The notes under the pieces were generated by a model. The model was given only the letters and a program-made list of their open reading frames with translations. It had not been told where the DNA came from and did not search any database. From a virus, in IMG/VR virus record IMGVR_UViG_3300021963_000019, positions 1 through 30,804 of that record: a stretch of DNA of 30,804 nucleotides; one strand, 5' to 3'. A program made the position numbers and the translations under genes. This document shows, in pieces, positions 7,774 through 15,249 of the stretch. Position 1 is the stretch's first letter. Each line of letters opens with the position of its first letter.

Positions 7774-8982
7774 TTAATATATAAAATAGTTCCCTTTATT
7801 AGCATTTCCTAATTGATATGTAACAGCGTAACGCAACGGATCGAGTAAATGGTTGTGGGCATCGATTGGAGTTTTTGACTTTTTTTCTAACCAACAATAA
7901 TTATTTAATTCTCTAATTAAGTTTATTGATTCAGGTGATACAATCAAATCATAATCTTGCAATACACTAATACCATACGTAACAGAATCAGGACCTTTAA
8001 TTGCAGGTACAATATTTAATCCTAATGTTTGAAGTTCTGAAATCAATCTTGGCTCGGAAGAATCAGCTACGATTAAACCATCGTTTGCGTGTTGCTTGTT
8101 TAATTGATATATCTGACTTGTTGTTAAACCTTTTAAATAAAACCTTTCATTAATATAAATTCGTTTGTTAGAACTATCTATATTGCATTCTAATAAAGTT
8201 GATTCATCTGAAGCAAAACCATAATCTTGACCAAAGATAGATTTACCTATTTGTTTATATTCGCCTATAGTCCAATTAGTAAATATAACTCCTTCTGCTT
8301 TATCTAACCAACCACCTAAAATTTGATGCTTATATTTTTCAGGTCTACGTTTCTTTATATTCTCTATTTGATTTATAAATGATTCAGATAGGTTATTGAT
8401 ATTATCTAAATAGGTAGTATGTATATATGTAGTATCACCTTTGATTAAATTGCTTCCTGCTTCTACACCTTTATCTTCAAAGAACTTCTTATATATAAAG
8501 TGTTCTTTTGTTGCAGGGTTCAATATTAATAAAATTCTATTATGTATTCCTTTAGTACGAATACTTAAATCTATTTTATCAAATATATCTTCATCTGTTA
8601 ATTCTTCTGCCTCATCTAAAACGAATGTTGTAACACCTGCTAAAGATTTTAAAGAAGCTGTTTGTGTACCACTACTTGTTTTAATACCTTTAAATAAGAT
8701 TTTAGACCCTGTTTTAAGATTTACTATTTCATCTTTAGTTATATAAAAATCGTTGCTTAAATCAGCTGTTTCAATTTTGTCTATAAATTCAGGAATAATA
8801 GAAACGTTAGCAGAAGTTAAAGTATAACGTGTAAATAATATTACGTGTCCTGCTTCATAGGTTAATAGTAATAAAAACGAGTTAAGGGAATATGATTTAC
8901 CACTTCCCCTACCACCTGTAATTACAAAGTACCTACTATCTGAACCTAATAGATTATATTTCTGATTTATTGCTATTCCCAA
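7774..8982 (-). CDS. terL: Terminase large subunit (TerL), 402 aa
   Basis: The DNA-packaging motor: an N-terminal ATPase pumps DNA into the procapsid and a C-terminal RNase H-fold nuclease cuts it. Walker A GGRGSGKS is at residues 23-30, Walker B VLDEAEEL at 121-128 (D123, catalytic E124), and a coupling motif LILNPA near 152-157. Nuclease acidic residues fit GQDYGF (D253), VADSSEP (D307) and LLDPLRYAV (D381). All expected motifs are present, so the protein looks intact. It overlaps the small subunit gene by 29 bases. Unusually, it is followed not by the portal but by two small genes and the tail block. Confidence 0.95.
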   Translation of the reverse strand: MGIAINQKYNLLGSDSRYFVITGGRGSGKSYSLNSFLLLLTYEAGHVILFTRYTLTSANVSIIPEFIDKIETADLSNDFYITKDEIVNLKTGSKILFKGIKTSSGTQTASLKSLAGVTTFVLDEAEELTDEDIFDKIDLSIRTKGIHNRILLILNPATKEHFIYKKFFEDKGVEAGSNLIKGDTTYIHTTYLDNINNLSESFINQIENIKKRRPEKYKHQILGGWLDKAEGVIFTNWTIGEYKQIGKSIFGQDYGFASDESTLLECNIDSSNKRIYINERFYLKGLTTSQIYQLNKQHANDGLIVADSSEPRLISELQTLGLNIVPAIKGPDSVTYGISVLQDYDLIVSPESINLIRELNNYCWLEKKSKTPIDAHNHLLDPLRYAVTYQLGNANKGNYFIY

Positions 8983-9250
8983 CTTTGAAGATATCTTTTA
9001 TATTAAAATCATTTACGTTGTGTGTAGCTTCTATTATTTCTTTTGGCTTACCAAATATATGTTCTGCAATAAATAACTGACCCCTTTGTGAATCCATTAA
9101 TGTACCTTTAACAAAAGCTATCTTTGTTTCTTCTTCTGTTTCTTTATTGTACAGTTCACCTAATGCTTTTAGGAATATGTTATTTACTTTTTGCTCATCT
9201 ACTTTCGTAGGTCTACCTTTTCCTAATTTATTACCCTTTTCAAATCCCAT
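8954..9250 (-). CDS. terS: Terminase small subunit-like DNA-binding protein, 98 aa
   Basis: Placed directly upstream of, and overlapping, terL. Starts MGFEKGNKLGKGRPTKVDE, where the KGRPTK-type basic stretch is typical of the N-terminal DNA-binding region of small terminase subunits, and it has a helical body containing RGQLFIAEHIFGKPKEII. The small subunit recognises the packaging site and loads TerL. Family assignment rests on position and general style. Confidence 0.75.
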   Translation of the reverse strand: MGFEKGNKLGKGRPTKVDEQKVNNIFLKALGELYNKETEEETKIAFVKGTLMDSQRGQLFIAEHIFGKPKEIIEATHNVNDFNIKDIFKVGNSNKSEI

Positions 9251-9301
9251 AGTTAAAAGTTATGTTTAAACATATTAATAATAAATAAAATCTATTGTTG
9301 T

Positions 9302-9523
9302 TTAAAGATTGATTTGTATCTTCATTGTTGCACAACTTAATTTATGTTTACCATTTTCTTGGTTACAATATTCGCATACTTCCCAATAGTAATCACATTG
9401 ATTATTTATATTAGGTGGTTTTACAAAGTATGATTGTCTATATTCTGATGGTTCTGCTTTATATCTGTAGCAGGTCTTTGCTAATTCGCAATAGTTACCA
9501 TTACACATTGTTATATCAGGCAT
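9302..9523 (-). CDS. Small Cys-rich conserved phage protein, 73 aa
   Basis: Eight cysteines, beginning MPDITMCNGNYCELAKTCYR and containing PSEYRQSYFVKPP and QCDYYWEVCEYC. The pattern C-x4-C-x4-CYR, RQSYF, CDYYW recurs in small proteins of Bacteroidota phages and prophages that may bind metal. No function is established to my knowledge. It lies two bases downstream of the 73-aa gene at 9526. Confidence 0.8.
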   Translation of the reverse strand: MPDITMCNGNYCELAKTCYRYKAEPSEYRQSYFVKPPNINNQCDYYWEVCEYCNQENGKHKLSCATMKIQINL

Positions 9524-9525
9524 AG

Positions 9526-9747
9526 TTATTTGTTTTTAAATTGTTTAAACCATTCTTCTTTTGTATCAATATTGGAATTTACTAAATCATAATGAAAAGA
9601 ATAAAGTATTTTAATTACTTCTTCCTCACTATAACTTCTTTCTTGTTGCCATTTAGCACCTGCTATAAATGATTCATAATCACCAAAAGCATTAATAGTA
9701 TTTAAATTATAATTTTCAGCGGCTTCTTCAAGTGTTTCTACTTTCAT
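9526..9747 (-). CDS. Small acidic protein with WFKQFKNK tail, 73 aa
   Basis: Contains FIAGAKWQQERSYSEEEV and ends EEWFKQFKNK. A similar end (SEEDL ... WFEQFKNK) occurs in the gene at 18150, indicating a shared C-terminal module that is repeated in many phages of this host group. No enzymatic motif is visible; function unknown. Confidence 0.75.
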   Translation of the reverse strand: MKVETLEEAAENYNLNTINAFGDYESFIAGAKWQQERSYSEEEVIKILYSFHYDLVNSNIDTKEEWFKQFKNK

Positions 9748-9749
9748 AA

Positions 9750-9833
9750 TTATTTCTTTTTAATTTCCTTTAATATTATTGATGTTATTGCTGCAATCTG
9801 TATTAAAATTGCTATTACTCCTAATATACCCAT
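9750..9833 (-). CDS. Tiny membrane peptide, 27 aa
   Basis: MGILGVIAILIQIAAITSII followed by LKEIKKK: one hydrophobic helix with a basic cytoplasmic tail. It fits exactly between two genes (2-base gap to the downstream start at 9747, 4-base gap to the upstream stop). Single-span micro-proteins of this kind occur in several places in this genome. Confidence 0.55.
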   Translation of the reverse strand: MGILGVIAILIQIAAITSIILKEIKKK

Positions 9834-9837
9834 AAAA

Positions 9838-10002
9838 TTATTTGTTATATAATTTTGCTAATTCTTTTGCTACTTCTTTCCAATGTTCATTTTGTTGCAT
9901 AGCACCTGAACAAACTATTCTGTTATATTCTTTAGTATACTTATTGTAAAGTATTACTGCTCTCTCGTATGGTGTTATTGGTTCTATTGTTGGTGTTATC
10001 AT
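9838..10002 (-). CDS. Small hypothetical protein, 54 aa
   Basis: The start forms an ATGA overlap with the upstream stop (9999-10002). It contains YERAVILYNKYTKEYNR and ends HWKEVAKELAKLYNK, resembling a shortened version of the neighbouring 74-aa protein (KAVDLFNEYYSYL ... VKQEIEKL). It probably belongs to the same small helical family. Confidence 0.7.
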   Translation of the reverse strand: MITPTIEPITPYERAVILYNKYTKEYNRIVCSGAMQQNEHWKEVAKELAKLYNK

Positions 10003-10223
10003 AACTTTTCTATTTCTTGTTTAACTTCTAAATAAAATTTATCAATATCCCAATTATTCTCATCACAATTAGAAAGGCCCAAATTTAAATCTAATATTTC
10101 ATTAACTGCTATTAATGCACATACCTTAGCATCTTCCCTCGCTTCTTCATCATACATTAAATTTGATTTTAAATAACTGTAATATTCGTTAAATAAATCT
10201 ACTGCTTTTGAGTGCGCTGTCAT
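9999..10223 (-). CDS. Small helical protein of the 'CALIAVNEIL' family, 74 aa
   Basis: I place the start at 10223 (MTAHSKAVDLFNEYYSYLKS) because that ATG overlaps the upstream stop as ATGA; an in-frame ATG exists four codons earlier. The core DAKVCALIAVNEILDL and end FYLEVKQEIEKL define a small helical family also represented by plus-strand genes at 25472, 25685 and 28663. Such proteins are common in Bacteroidota phages and prophages, with no known function. Confidence 0.75.
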   Translation of the reverse strand: MTAHSKAVDLFNEYYSYLKSNLMYDEEAREDAKVCALIAVNEILDLNLGLSNCDENNWDIDKFYLEVKQEIEKL

Positions 10224-10324
10224 AATACTATACATTTAATTATTAATACTATTGCTAATGCAACTATAAATGATGCTATAATTGCAAATGTTTCTACTGC
10301 TATTTTTTCTTGTTTTGGTGTCAT
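10220..10324 (-). CDS. Tiny membrane protein, 34 aa
   Basis: MTPKQEKIAVETFAIIASFI followed by a further hydrophobic stretch (VALAIVLIIKCIVL). It is one transmembrane helix with an N-terminal polar segment. Both ends overlap neighbours as ATGA (10220-10223 and 10321-10324), which strongly supports translation. Confidence 0.65.
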   Translation of the reverse strand: MTPKQEKIAVETFAIIASFIVALAIVLIIKCIVL

Positions 10325-10845
10325 AGTTTTATGTTTTTATTCATTATATAAAATGCTTGTAATCTTTGTTGTATTAATGTGTGTTGTGGTGTTCCTTTAG
10401 TGTTTAACATTAGTGTGTTTAGTTCATCTATTATTTTGTGTTCGTATCTTGGTCTATCTATTTGTTCTTGTAATTCTTTTTTAAGTTTATCATTTTCAAA
10501 TGTTAGTTTATAAATCTGTTGTTTTACTTTTTCAATTTCAGATAGTTCTTTTAATTCTTCTTCATTATCTATTGTAAAGTAACTTAATACAGTTGTTCTA
10601 AACTTCTTTAATTCAGGGTTATATTCTTCATACATTTTATAGTTCTTTAAAGCGTGTATAACTGTAGCGTGATTTAGTTCTAATGTATCACCTATAGCTT
10701 GGAGTGTTTTGTTTGGTTTTAATTGTTTTAATACATTACAATATAAAGAACGTAATTCAATAACTTCTCTTTTACGTGTTCTTACTTCTATATCTGTATT
10801 CGTTTCTTGCTTAATTATTTCTTTTAATCTTTGTGTAATTTCCAT
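10321..10845 (-). CDS. DnaA domain IV-like DNA-binding protein, 174 aa
   Basis: Residues 23-70 (RTRKREVIELRSLYCNVLKQ then LKPNKTLQAIGDTL and NHATVIHALKNY) match the C-terminal DNA-binding domain of DnaA: a basic helix, then a helix-turn-helix with the 'IG...H-x-TVIHA' signature. The rest (90-150) is a coiled coil. It lacks the DnaA AAA+ domain, so it may mark the phage origin or regulate replication rather than open DNA itself. It lies directly downstream of the RecE-like exonuclease gene. Confidence 0.65.
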   Translation of the reverse strand: MEITQRLKEIIKQETNTDIEVRTRKREVIELRSLYCNVLKQLKPNKTLQAIGDTLELNHATVIHALKNYKMYEEYNPELKKFRTTVLSYFTIDNEEELKELSEIEKVKQQIYKLTFENDKLKKELQEQIDRPRYEHKIIDELNTLMLNTKGTPQHTLIQQRLQAFYIMNKNIKL

Positions 10846-10854
10846 ATTTGTTTT

Positions 10855-11628
10855 TTATAAAATTCCTCTTAATACATATTGATTTAAATCTACTTCTTCT
10901 TCACCGAAAAAGTATTTATAGTTTGCTATACCTTGTTCTAATTTTCTTTTACCACTTTCGTAAAATTCATCAGAACATTCAAAGATTCCAATATCTAAAC
11001 TTCCTTTATCTATTGCAACAAAAACAAAGTTATCTACACCAAACATTTCACGATATAAATACGCTTGTAAATCATAACTATATTTAGATGCAGAATATCT
11101 AAATTCATTTAAACCTGTAGTAGTTTTTAAATCTACAATCATATTATCTTTTAATATATCTGCTTTTGCTCTAAATGGTATATCATCAATCATAGCTATT
11201 GCAGGTATTTCAAATTGTGCTTTATTCATATAGTGTACAGCTTCATCATTTCTTAATAGTGCATCTGCTAAACGTTCTGCATCTTTTAATTCCTTTGATG
11301 TATAAACATCTAAACCTTGTTCTTTAGCTTCTTTGTATGCTTTTCCTGCTTTTGTTGCTACATCTACAATTACTAAATCATCTATTTTATGTGGTTCTAA
11401 AATCATAGTGTGAAATAGTTTACCATCACGTAACGCTTGTGATTCACCTGAACCATATTTAGTAACGTATTTATATGTTTTAGGTGATTGTATTAGCATT
11501 TTTAAACTTGAACTGCTTAATGCGTTTTTACCTAAATAACCATAGTAAAAATCATCTTCATACATATTATCTAAAAGTTCTTGTTTATCCCAAATTTTGT
11601 TGTCGAAAGTTTTAATTGTTGTTTCCAT
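10855..11628 (-). CDS. RecE-like PD-(D/E)XK exonuclease, 257 aa
   Basis: A 5'-3' double-strand exonuclease of the DUF3799/RecE type. LSSSSLKMLIQSPKTYKY at residues 37-54 and RDGKLFHTMILEPHK at 67-81 (H73) are N-terminal hallmarks. The catalytic core is RAKADIL (D157) followed by MIVDLKT (D166, K168), and YDLQAYLYR (185-193) is the usual downstream helix. With the ERF annealing protein at 17168 it would form a two-part recombination system, although the genes are about 5 kb apart. The start METTIKT is shared in DNA with the start of the 98-aa gene at 14952. Confidence 0.8.
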   Translation of the reverse strand: METTIKTFDNKIWDKQELLDNMYEDDFYYGYLGKNALSSSSLKMLIQSPKTYKYVTKYGSGESQALRDGKLFHTMILEPHKIDDLVIVDVATKAGKAYKEAKEQGLDVYTSKELKDAERLADALLRNDEAVHYMNKAQFEIPAIAMIDDIPFRAKADILKDNMIVDLKTTTGLNEFRYSASKYSYDLQAYLYREMFGVDNFVFVAIDKGSLDIGIFECSDEFYESGKRKLEQGIANYKYFFGEEEVDLNQYVLRGIL

Positions 11629-11815
11629 TTATTATTATTAGTTTTAAAATATAGTTATAAATACTTAATTCTCTTGTTGTACTGTTAATCATCTTGCTTA
11701 ATTGGTCTTCATTCAATAAAGTTTTGCCTGATATTAATTCATCTACATATCCTTTTAGTTCCCTATCTAAACCAAGTATTATAGATTGTACTTTGATTAA
11801 TGCGAGTTCATTCAT
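11612..11815 (-). CDS. Hypothetical helical protein, 67 aa
   Basis: Begins MNELALIKVQSIILGLDREL and contains SGKTLLNEDQLSKMINSTTR. Helical throughout. It overlaps the exonuclease start by 17 bases and the upstream stop by one base (TAATG). No recognisable domain. Confidence 0.7.
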   Translation of the reverse strand: MNELALIKVQSIILGLDRELKGYVDELISGKTLLNEDQLSKMINSTTRELSIYNYILKLIIINGNNN

Positions 11816-12024
11816 TATCTTATTTTTATGTTATTTAAATTAAACATTGTTTCATCATAATTTAATACATCTTTTACTTCTTGTTCATACGTATCAGAAT
11901 TATTAAATTCAGTTCTTAATGCTTCTGTAATTTCTTCTAATTCGTGTTTTACATAAGTGTTTTCTACTTCTGCCATTAACCAAGTAATGTTTTCTAATCG
12001 TTCAATAATTTCTTGCTTTGTCAT
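11815..12024 (-). CDS. Hypothetical acidic coiled-coil protein, 69 aa
   Basis: MTKQEIIERLENITWLMAEV and a following acidic helix. This is the first gene of the transcription unit that starts at the TATATTTG promoter at 12057-12064 and runs toward the terminase genes. Function unknown. Confidence 0.75.
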   Translation of the reverse strand: MTKQEIIERLENITWLMAEVENTYVKHELEEITEALRTEFNNSDTYEQEVKDVLNYDETMFNLNNIKIR

Positions 12025-12056
12025 AGTGTTTGTTTTTAATTGTTAATTTATATATG

Positions 12057-12099
12057 CAAATATAAACAAGTTATTAATATAAAATACATTTTTTAACAA
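12057..12099 (-). promoter_or_regulatory. Promoter, TATATTTG with upstream TTGTTAAAA box
   Basis: Minus strand: TTGTTAAAA at 12099-12091, TATATTTG at 12064-12057, 32 bases between TTG and TATATTTG, ATG at 12024. It lies just after a terminator and starts the unit running to terS/terL. Confidence 0.7.
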
Positions 12100-12109
12100 A
12101 AATTTAAGA

Positions 12110-12141
12110 TAAAAAAAAGCTACCTTTTATTAGATAGCTTT
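12110..12141 (-). terminator. Rho-independent-type terminator
   Basis: Minus strand: 9-bp stem AAAGCTATC / GGTAGCTTT with an 8-base loop, followed by eight T. The stop codon of the 45-aa gene is inside the hairpin. It ends the helicase-sigma-nuclease unit. Confidence 0.8.
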
Positions 12142-12257
12142 TGAGTTATAATTTTTCTATAGACTTCATTAACGGATTCTTTATTGTTTCCACGTTTCCA
12201 AAGGAAATCCATTATCCTATTTATTCTTTGTAGTGGTGATTGTTTACTCTTTGTCAT
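12120..12257 (-). CDS. Small basic protein, 45 aa
   Basis: MTKSKQSPLQRINRIMDFLW... ending ITQKLSNKR. Strongly basic; could bind nucleic acid (inference). The start lies 14 bases inside the preceding gene and the TAG stop lies in the terminator stem. Confidence 0.65.
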   Translation of the reverse strand: MTKSKQSPLQRINRIMDFLWKRGNNKESVNEVYRKIITQKLSNKR

Positions 12258-12438
12258 TTAATTTTTCTTTTAGTTTCTGAACGTAAAGTGTTGCATCCAT
12301 TAATTCTTCTTGAAGATGTTGTAGCCATTCTAAAGCGTTTAAATCTTCTCTATCAAGTGTAACACCATATTTATTTATTCCTGCTTCTGAACGTTGTTTA
12401 AATTGTTCTATTACTGATTCTACTATTGTATCTTTCAT
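12244..12438 (-). CDS. MazG-like small conserved phage protein, 64 aa
   Basis: Reads MKDTIVESVIEQFKQRSEAG then NKYGVTLDREDLNALEWLQH and LQEELMDATLYVQKLKEKL. The combination 'R-x-x-x-G-x-x-KYG-x-TLDR-x-DL ... EWLQH-x-x-EELMDA-x-Y' is widely conserved in phage proteins. The EELMDA helix recalls the metal-binding helix of MazG-type nucleotide pyrophosphohydrolases, but at 64 residues only part of that fold can be present. It starts with a TAATG overlap on the 43-aa gene. Confidence 0.75.
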   Translation of the reverse strand: MKDTIVESVIEQFKQRSEAGINKYGVTLDREDLNALEWLQHLQEELMDATLYVQKLKEKLNDKE

Positions 12439-12569
12439 TATAATTTTAATAATATTTTAAAATGTTCTAATGCTATTATGTAACCTTTTTCTTCTTTAGT
12501 TTTTTTATTTATATATTTATAATGTTCTAAAGTTTCATCTATTAATTCTATTATTTCTTTACGTTTCAT
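12438..12569 (-). CDS. Small hypothetical protein, 43 aa
   Basis: MKRKEIIELIDETLEHYKYI followed by a basic segment and ALEHFKILLKL. Helical. Overlaps both neighbours (ATGA at 12566-12569; TAATG at 12436-12440), which supports translation despite its size. Confidence 0.7.
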   Translation of the reverse strand: MKRKEIIELIDETLEHYKYINKKTKEEKGYIIALEHFKILLKL

Positions 12570-12829
12570 TTGTTAAATCTTTTTGAGTGTAATGTATAAA
12601 GCTCCATTGTTTTTTTTAAAGCATCGTGTTCTGTAAATTCAACATCAATATTATTTTCTTTGTAAGTATATTGTTCTAATCTATTTGAAATTTGAAATTT
12701 AACTACTTTATATTTCTTTGTATATTGTATTGGTTGTATTACGTATGCTAAATCATTTCTATTGCAAATATACATAGATTGTATTTCTGATTCTGTAGGT
12801 GAATAATTTGTTTCTTGCTTTTTAGCCAT
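12566..12829 (-). CDS. Hypothetical protein, 87 aa
   Basis: Contains TESEIQSMYICNRNDLAYVI and VVKFQISNRLEQYTYKEN. Probably a small beta-rich fold. An internal TATATTTG-like string at about 12767-12774 is part of the coding sequence and is not called as a promoter. Overlaps the upstream gene by 8 bases. Function unknown. Confidence 0.7.
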   Translation of the reverse strand: MAKKQETNYSPTESEIQSMYICNRNDLAYVIQPIQYTKKYKVVKFQISNRLEQYTYKENNIDVEFTEHDALKKTMELYTLHSKRFNK

Positions 12830-13181
12830 TTAATTTTAAAAATTCAGTTTCACCATATTCTTTAAACCATTCTTTGTTTTCTTTGTATTTATCAATTACT
12901 GCATTTATAAATACTAATTCATCTATTGAACTTGTTTGCAGCTTTTTAATAATTGTTTCAATACTGTTTAAAATATTAGTAGTTGTTTCAGGGTCGGTAT
13001 TATAAATTATTTTATATTCGTTTCTAACTACTTCTTCTAAATCTTTATTTAAGCTGTTTATTTTGTGTTTTATTTGTTGTTTGTATTGTGTTGTAAAAAA
13101 TAAACTTTCATTTGCTTCTAAAAGTAATTGACTTAATAAAACGCTTTTTAAATATTCCTGTTGTATTATGTTTTGTTCCAT
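12822..13181 (-). CDS. Hypothetical helical protein, 119 aa
   Basis: All-helical and hydrophilic, from MEQNIIQQEYLKSVLLSQLL to NKEWFKEYGETEFLKLNG. The ATG overlaps the stop of the MjaI-like nuclease gene by one base, so the two are likely translated together. No domain recognised; a nuclease-associated role is only a guess from position. Confidence 0.7.
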   Translation of the reverse strand: MEQNIIQQEYLKSVLLSQLLLEANESLFFTTQYKQQIKHKINSLNKDLEEVVRNEYKIIYNTDPETTTNILNSIETIIKKLQTSSIDELVFINAVIDKYKENKEWFKEYGETEFLKLNG

Positions 13182-13825
13182 TATATTAAATTTGTTAATA
13201 GTATATTTATTTGATTCAGTACCTTTTGTTTTTCGTATAATTTACCATTTTCATAGTAGATTAAAAAATGTGGTACTTTAAATTTTTCTTTGTAGTTTGT
13301 TCTTTGCCTTTCGTGATTTAATTTAGCTTGATTCTGATAGGGCGTATTCATATACATATAAGTTATTGGTTTAATCTGTAAACCTAAAAATAATTTATCA
13401 TTTGAATATGCTTCCCAATCAGTAAAATAGTTTTCATCTAAATTATAATCAGCTTTTTTAAAATCAATGTTTGGGAATTCCTGTTTTAATTCTTCTATTA
13501 AATTTATTTCGTTTAGCATACCATTCCAAGTTTGCCCGAGTACTCTAAATTTTACATAGTCATAACAAACAGCTTCACTTAAATTAGTTAATTCAATTAG
13601 TTTATTTGTTACTTCTTTTAAAATAGTAATTCCCATTACTGATTCATAGAATCTATACCAATCTGAAGGTTTTAATTCTATTGTTGATTTGTAGTAATCA
13701 TCAAATATTTTAGCACATTTACCAACAGATGAACTTCTAAATAAATAAGATATTTTTTTATCTTTATTAAGTTTAGAAAATTCATCTTTACTTAATGATA
13801 TTTCAAACCTATATTTATTGTGCAT
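13181..13825 (-). CDS. MjaI-like restriction endonuclease family protein, 214 aa
   Basis: The central region reads DFKKADYNLDENYFTDWEAY (121-140) then LFLGLQIKPITYMYMN (145-160). The order 'D-W-E ... L-Q-I-K-P-x-[ST]-Y' resembles the PD-(D/E)XK active site of MjaI-type restriction endonucleases, with D136 or E138 and K152 as candidate catalytic residues. An upstream helix NEINLIEEL (105-113) could supply a glutamate. Length is close to that family. No cognate methyltransferase is visible anywhere in the genome, so it may degrade host or rival DNA, or act as a recombination nuclease. The assignment is from memory of the family and needs a profile search. Confidence 0.55.
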   Translation of the reverse strand: MHNKYRFEISLSKDEFSKLNKDKKISYLFRSSSVGKCAKIFDDYYKSTIELKPSDWYRFYESVMGITILKEVTNKLIELTNLSEAVCYDYVKFRVLGQTWNGMLNEINLIEELKQEFPNIDFKKADYNLDENYFTDWEAYSNDKLFLGLQIKPITYMYMNTPYQNQAKLNHERQRTNYKEKFKVPHFLIYYENGKLYEKQKVLNQINILLTNLI

Positions 13826-14195
13826 CTACTTTATATTCGTTGTAAACTTTTCTTAATTCTTGTATTTTACCTGCCCAACAAGAACCACAAGAACTCAACT
13901 GTAACCTATAATTAAATACATTGTAATAAATTTCAGCTATTGTATTTTGTTCTTCTGCTGTTAATGAACTCTTTTTAGGGTCTATTAATTCAGTTAAAGC
14001 ATTGTAATCTTTTTCAGTTAAACAATTAATGTTCCTGTTATAAGAAAATAACTGATTTAACTTTTCTTTACGTTCATCGCATCCACAATCTAAACCTGTT
14101 GCTTTGCTAAACATTTCTACTGCTTTTTTAATTCCTGTTGCTTCTGTGATTTGCTCAATCGTATCACCTAAACCTTGTGCTTTCTTTTTAGCCAT
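13815..14195 (-). CDS. Conserved hypothetical protein with GLDCGCDERK motif, 126 aa
   Basis: MAKKKAQGLGDTIEQITEAT, then KATGLDCGCDERKEKLN (about 51-67) and a second Cys pair SSCGSCW near 101-107. Four cysteines in two C-x-C / C-x-x-C pairs suggest metal binding. Proteins with 'GCDCDxRK' near the N-terminus are common in Bacteroidota phages; function unknown. Overlaps the nuclease start by 11 bases. Confidence 0.75.
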   Translation of the reverse strand: MAKKKAQGLGDTIEQITEATGIKKAVEMFSKATGLDCGCDERKEKLNQLFSYNRNINCLTEKDYNALTELIDPKKSSLTAEEQNTIAEIYYNVFNYRLQLSSCGSCWAGKIQELRKVYNEYKVDAQ

Positions 14196-14213
14196 TTTAA
14201 TTTAATTTAGTTA

Positions 14214-14756
14214 TTAATATTGTGTGTTATAATCATTAGTTTTGTATTCATCATATTGTTTTTGAAACTTATTTCTTAATATTTCTTTATAGTTTTTAAT
14301 GCTATGAAAAATACTAATTAAACTTATTGTAGTTTCTTTTGAAATATCACGCATTGATAAATCATTATCACGATACAATTTAAATAATTTCTTATCATAC
14401 CACCCCCAATTATCTATTTCTTCATCAATCATTAAACATATATCATTGTAGGCGTTTTGTTCTTCTATGTTTGAATCATCAAATAATTCCCAACATCCAT
14501 CAAAAGGCACTTTATTTACAAGTTTCTTTTTATTGTAGTATTGGTAGTATAAAGAACGTAATGTAAAAAACATATATCCTTTACGTACATTACCTTTATC
14601 ATCTATTAACTTTTCTGCATTTGCATACTTCATTAAAGCAATATAAGATTCTTGTACTATATCTTCTGCATAGTCAAACTCACCAAGTTTCTGAATAGTT
14701 TTAACCCATTCTTTGTGATGCTTTGCTACTTGTTCGAGCCATTTGAAGTTGTCCAT
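14214..14756 (-). CDS. Sigma-70-like transcription factor, 180 aa
   Basis: Residues 24-46 (LGEFDYAEDIVQESYIALMK and following) match sigma region 2.1-2.2, the part that binds core RNA polymerase. KGYMFFTLRSLYYQYYNKKK (59-78) corresponds to region 2.3-2.4, and LYRDNDLSMRDISKETTISL (about 127-146) to a region 4 helix-turn-helix. The size is that of an ECF-type factor. It may direct host RNA polymerase to phage promoters; a link to the TTGTTAAAA/TATATTTG promoters is inference. Overlaps the preceding membrane-protein gene by 31 bases. Confidence 0.65.
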   Translation of the reverse strand: MDNFKWLEQVAKHHKEWVKTIQKLGEFDYAEDIVQESYIALMKYANAEKLIDDKGNVRKGYMFFTLRSLYYQYYNKKKLVNKVPFDGCWELFDDSNIEEQNAYNDICLMIDEEIDNWGWYDKKLFKLYRDNDLSMRDISKETTISLISIFHSIKNYKEILRNKFQKQYDEYKTNDYNTQY

Positions 14757-14950
14757 AAAAAGTTAAATGATATAAATAATATTACTATTTGAATTGTATG
14801 GTCTGTTTCAATATCATATACATCATCGTTATATAAAGCACCAAACATTACTCCTTTAATTGGCGTTATAATAACATCGCATTCAAAAAAACTTGTTGCT
14901 AAAAATACTAATGCTAAAATAACTACTAATATTACTATAAAAAATTCCAT
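14726..14950 (-). CDS. Small membrane protein with two hydrophobic segments, 74 aa
   Basis: The N-terminal helix MEFFIVILVVILALVFLATS and a second segment IQIVILFISFNFLWTT are transmembrane-like, separated by an acidic loop (YNDDVYDIETDH). It lies inside the replication operon, so a lysis role is unlikely; membrane anchoring or superinfection exclusion are possible. Confidence 0.65.
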   Translation of the reverse strand: MEFFIVILVVILALVFLATSFFECDVIITPIKGVMFGALYNDDVYDIETDHTIQIVILFISFNFLWTTSNGSNK

Positions 14951-14951
14951 A

Positions 14952-15248
14952 CTATAAACTTTTAATTGTTAAAAATGCTTCTTTTTTTTCTGTTATTACT
15001 TCTTTAATTTTAAAATTTACATTAATATTAGTTAGTTCTGAATCTTTTTCTTTTAATAAATTCATTATGTTTTCAATTTCTAACCAATTATATTTTGATT
15101 CCATTTGAACTAACTCCTGTAAATATATTAACTTTTCTGTTAAGTCTTTAAAATAACTTATTAACATTTTATTATCTGAATTTAATACAAGCATTCGTGT
15201 TGCAGAAGTATGTAATTCATCTAAGTGTGTTTTAATTGTTGTTTCCAT
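14952..15248 (-). CDS. Hypothetical coiled-coil protein, 98 aa
   Basis: METTIKTHLDELHTSATRML followed by continuous helix. The first seven codons are nearly identical in DNA to the start of the RecE-like gene at 11628. One base separates it from each neighbour. Function unknown. Confidence 0.7.
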   Translation of the reverse strand: METTIKTHLDELHTSATRMLVLNSDNKMLISYFKDLTEKLIYLQELVQMESKYNWLEIENIMNLLKEKDSELTNINVNFKIKEVITEKKEAFLTIKSL

Positions 15249-15249
15249 A

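Noticed and set aside
12767-12774. TATATTTG promoter inside the 87-aa gene
   Set aside because: It is part of codons for a conserved-looking stretch (MYICNRN) and no unit boundary lies nearby.
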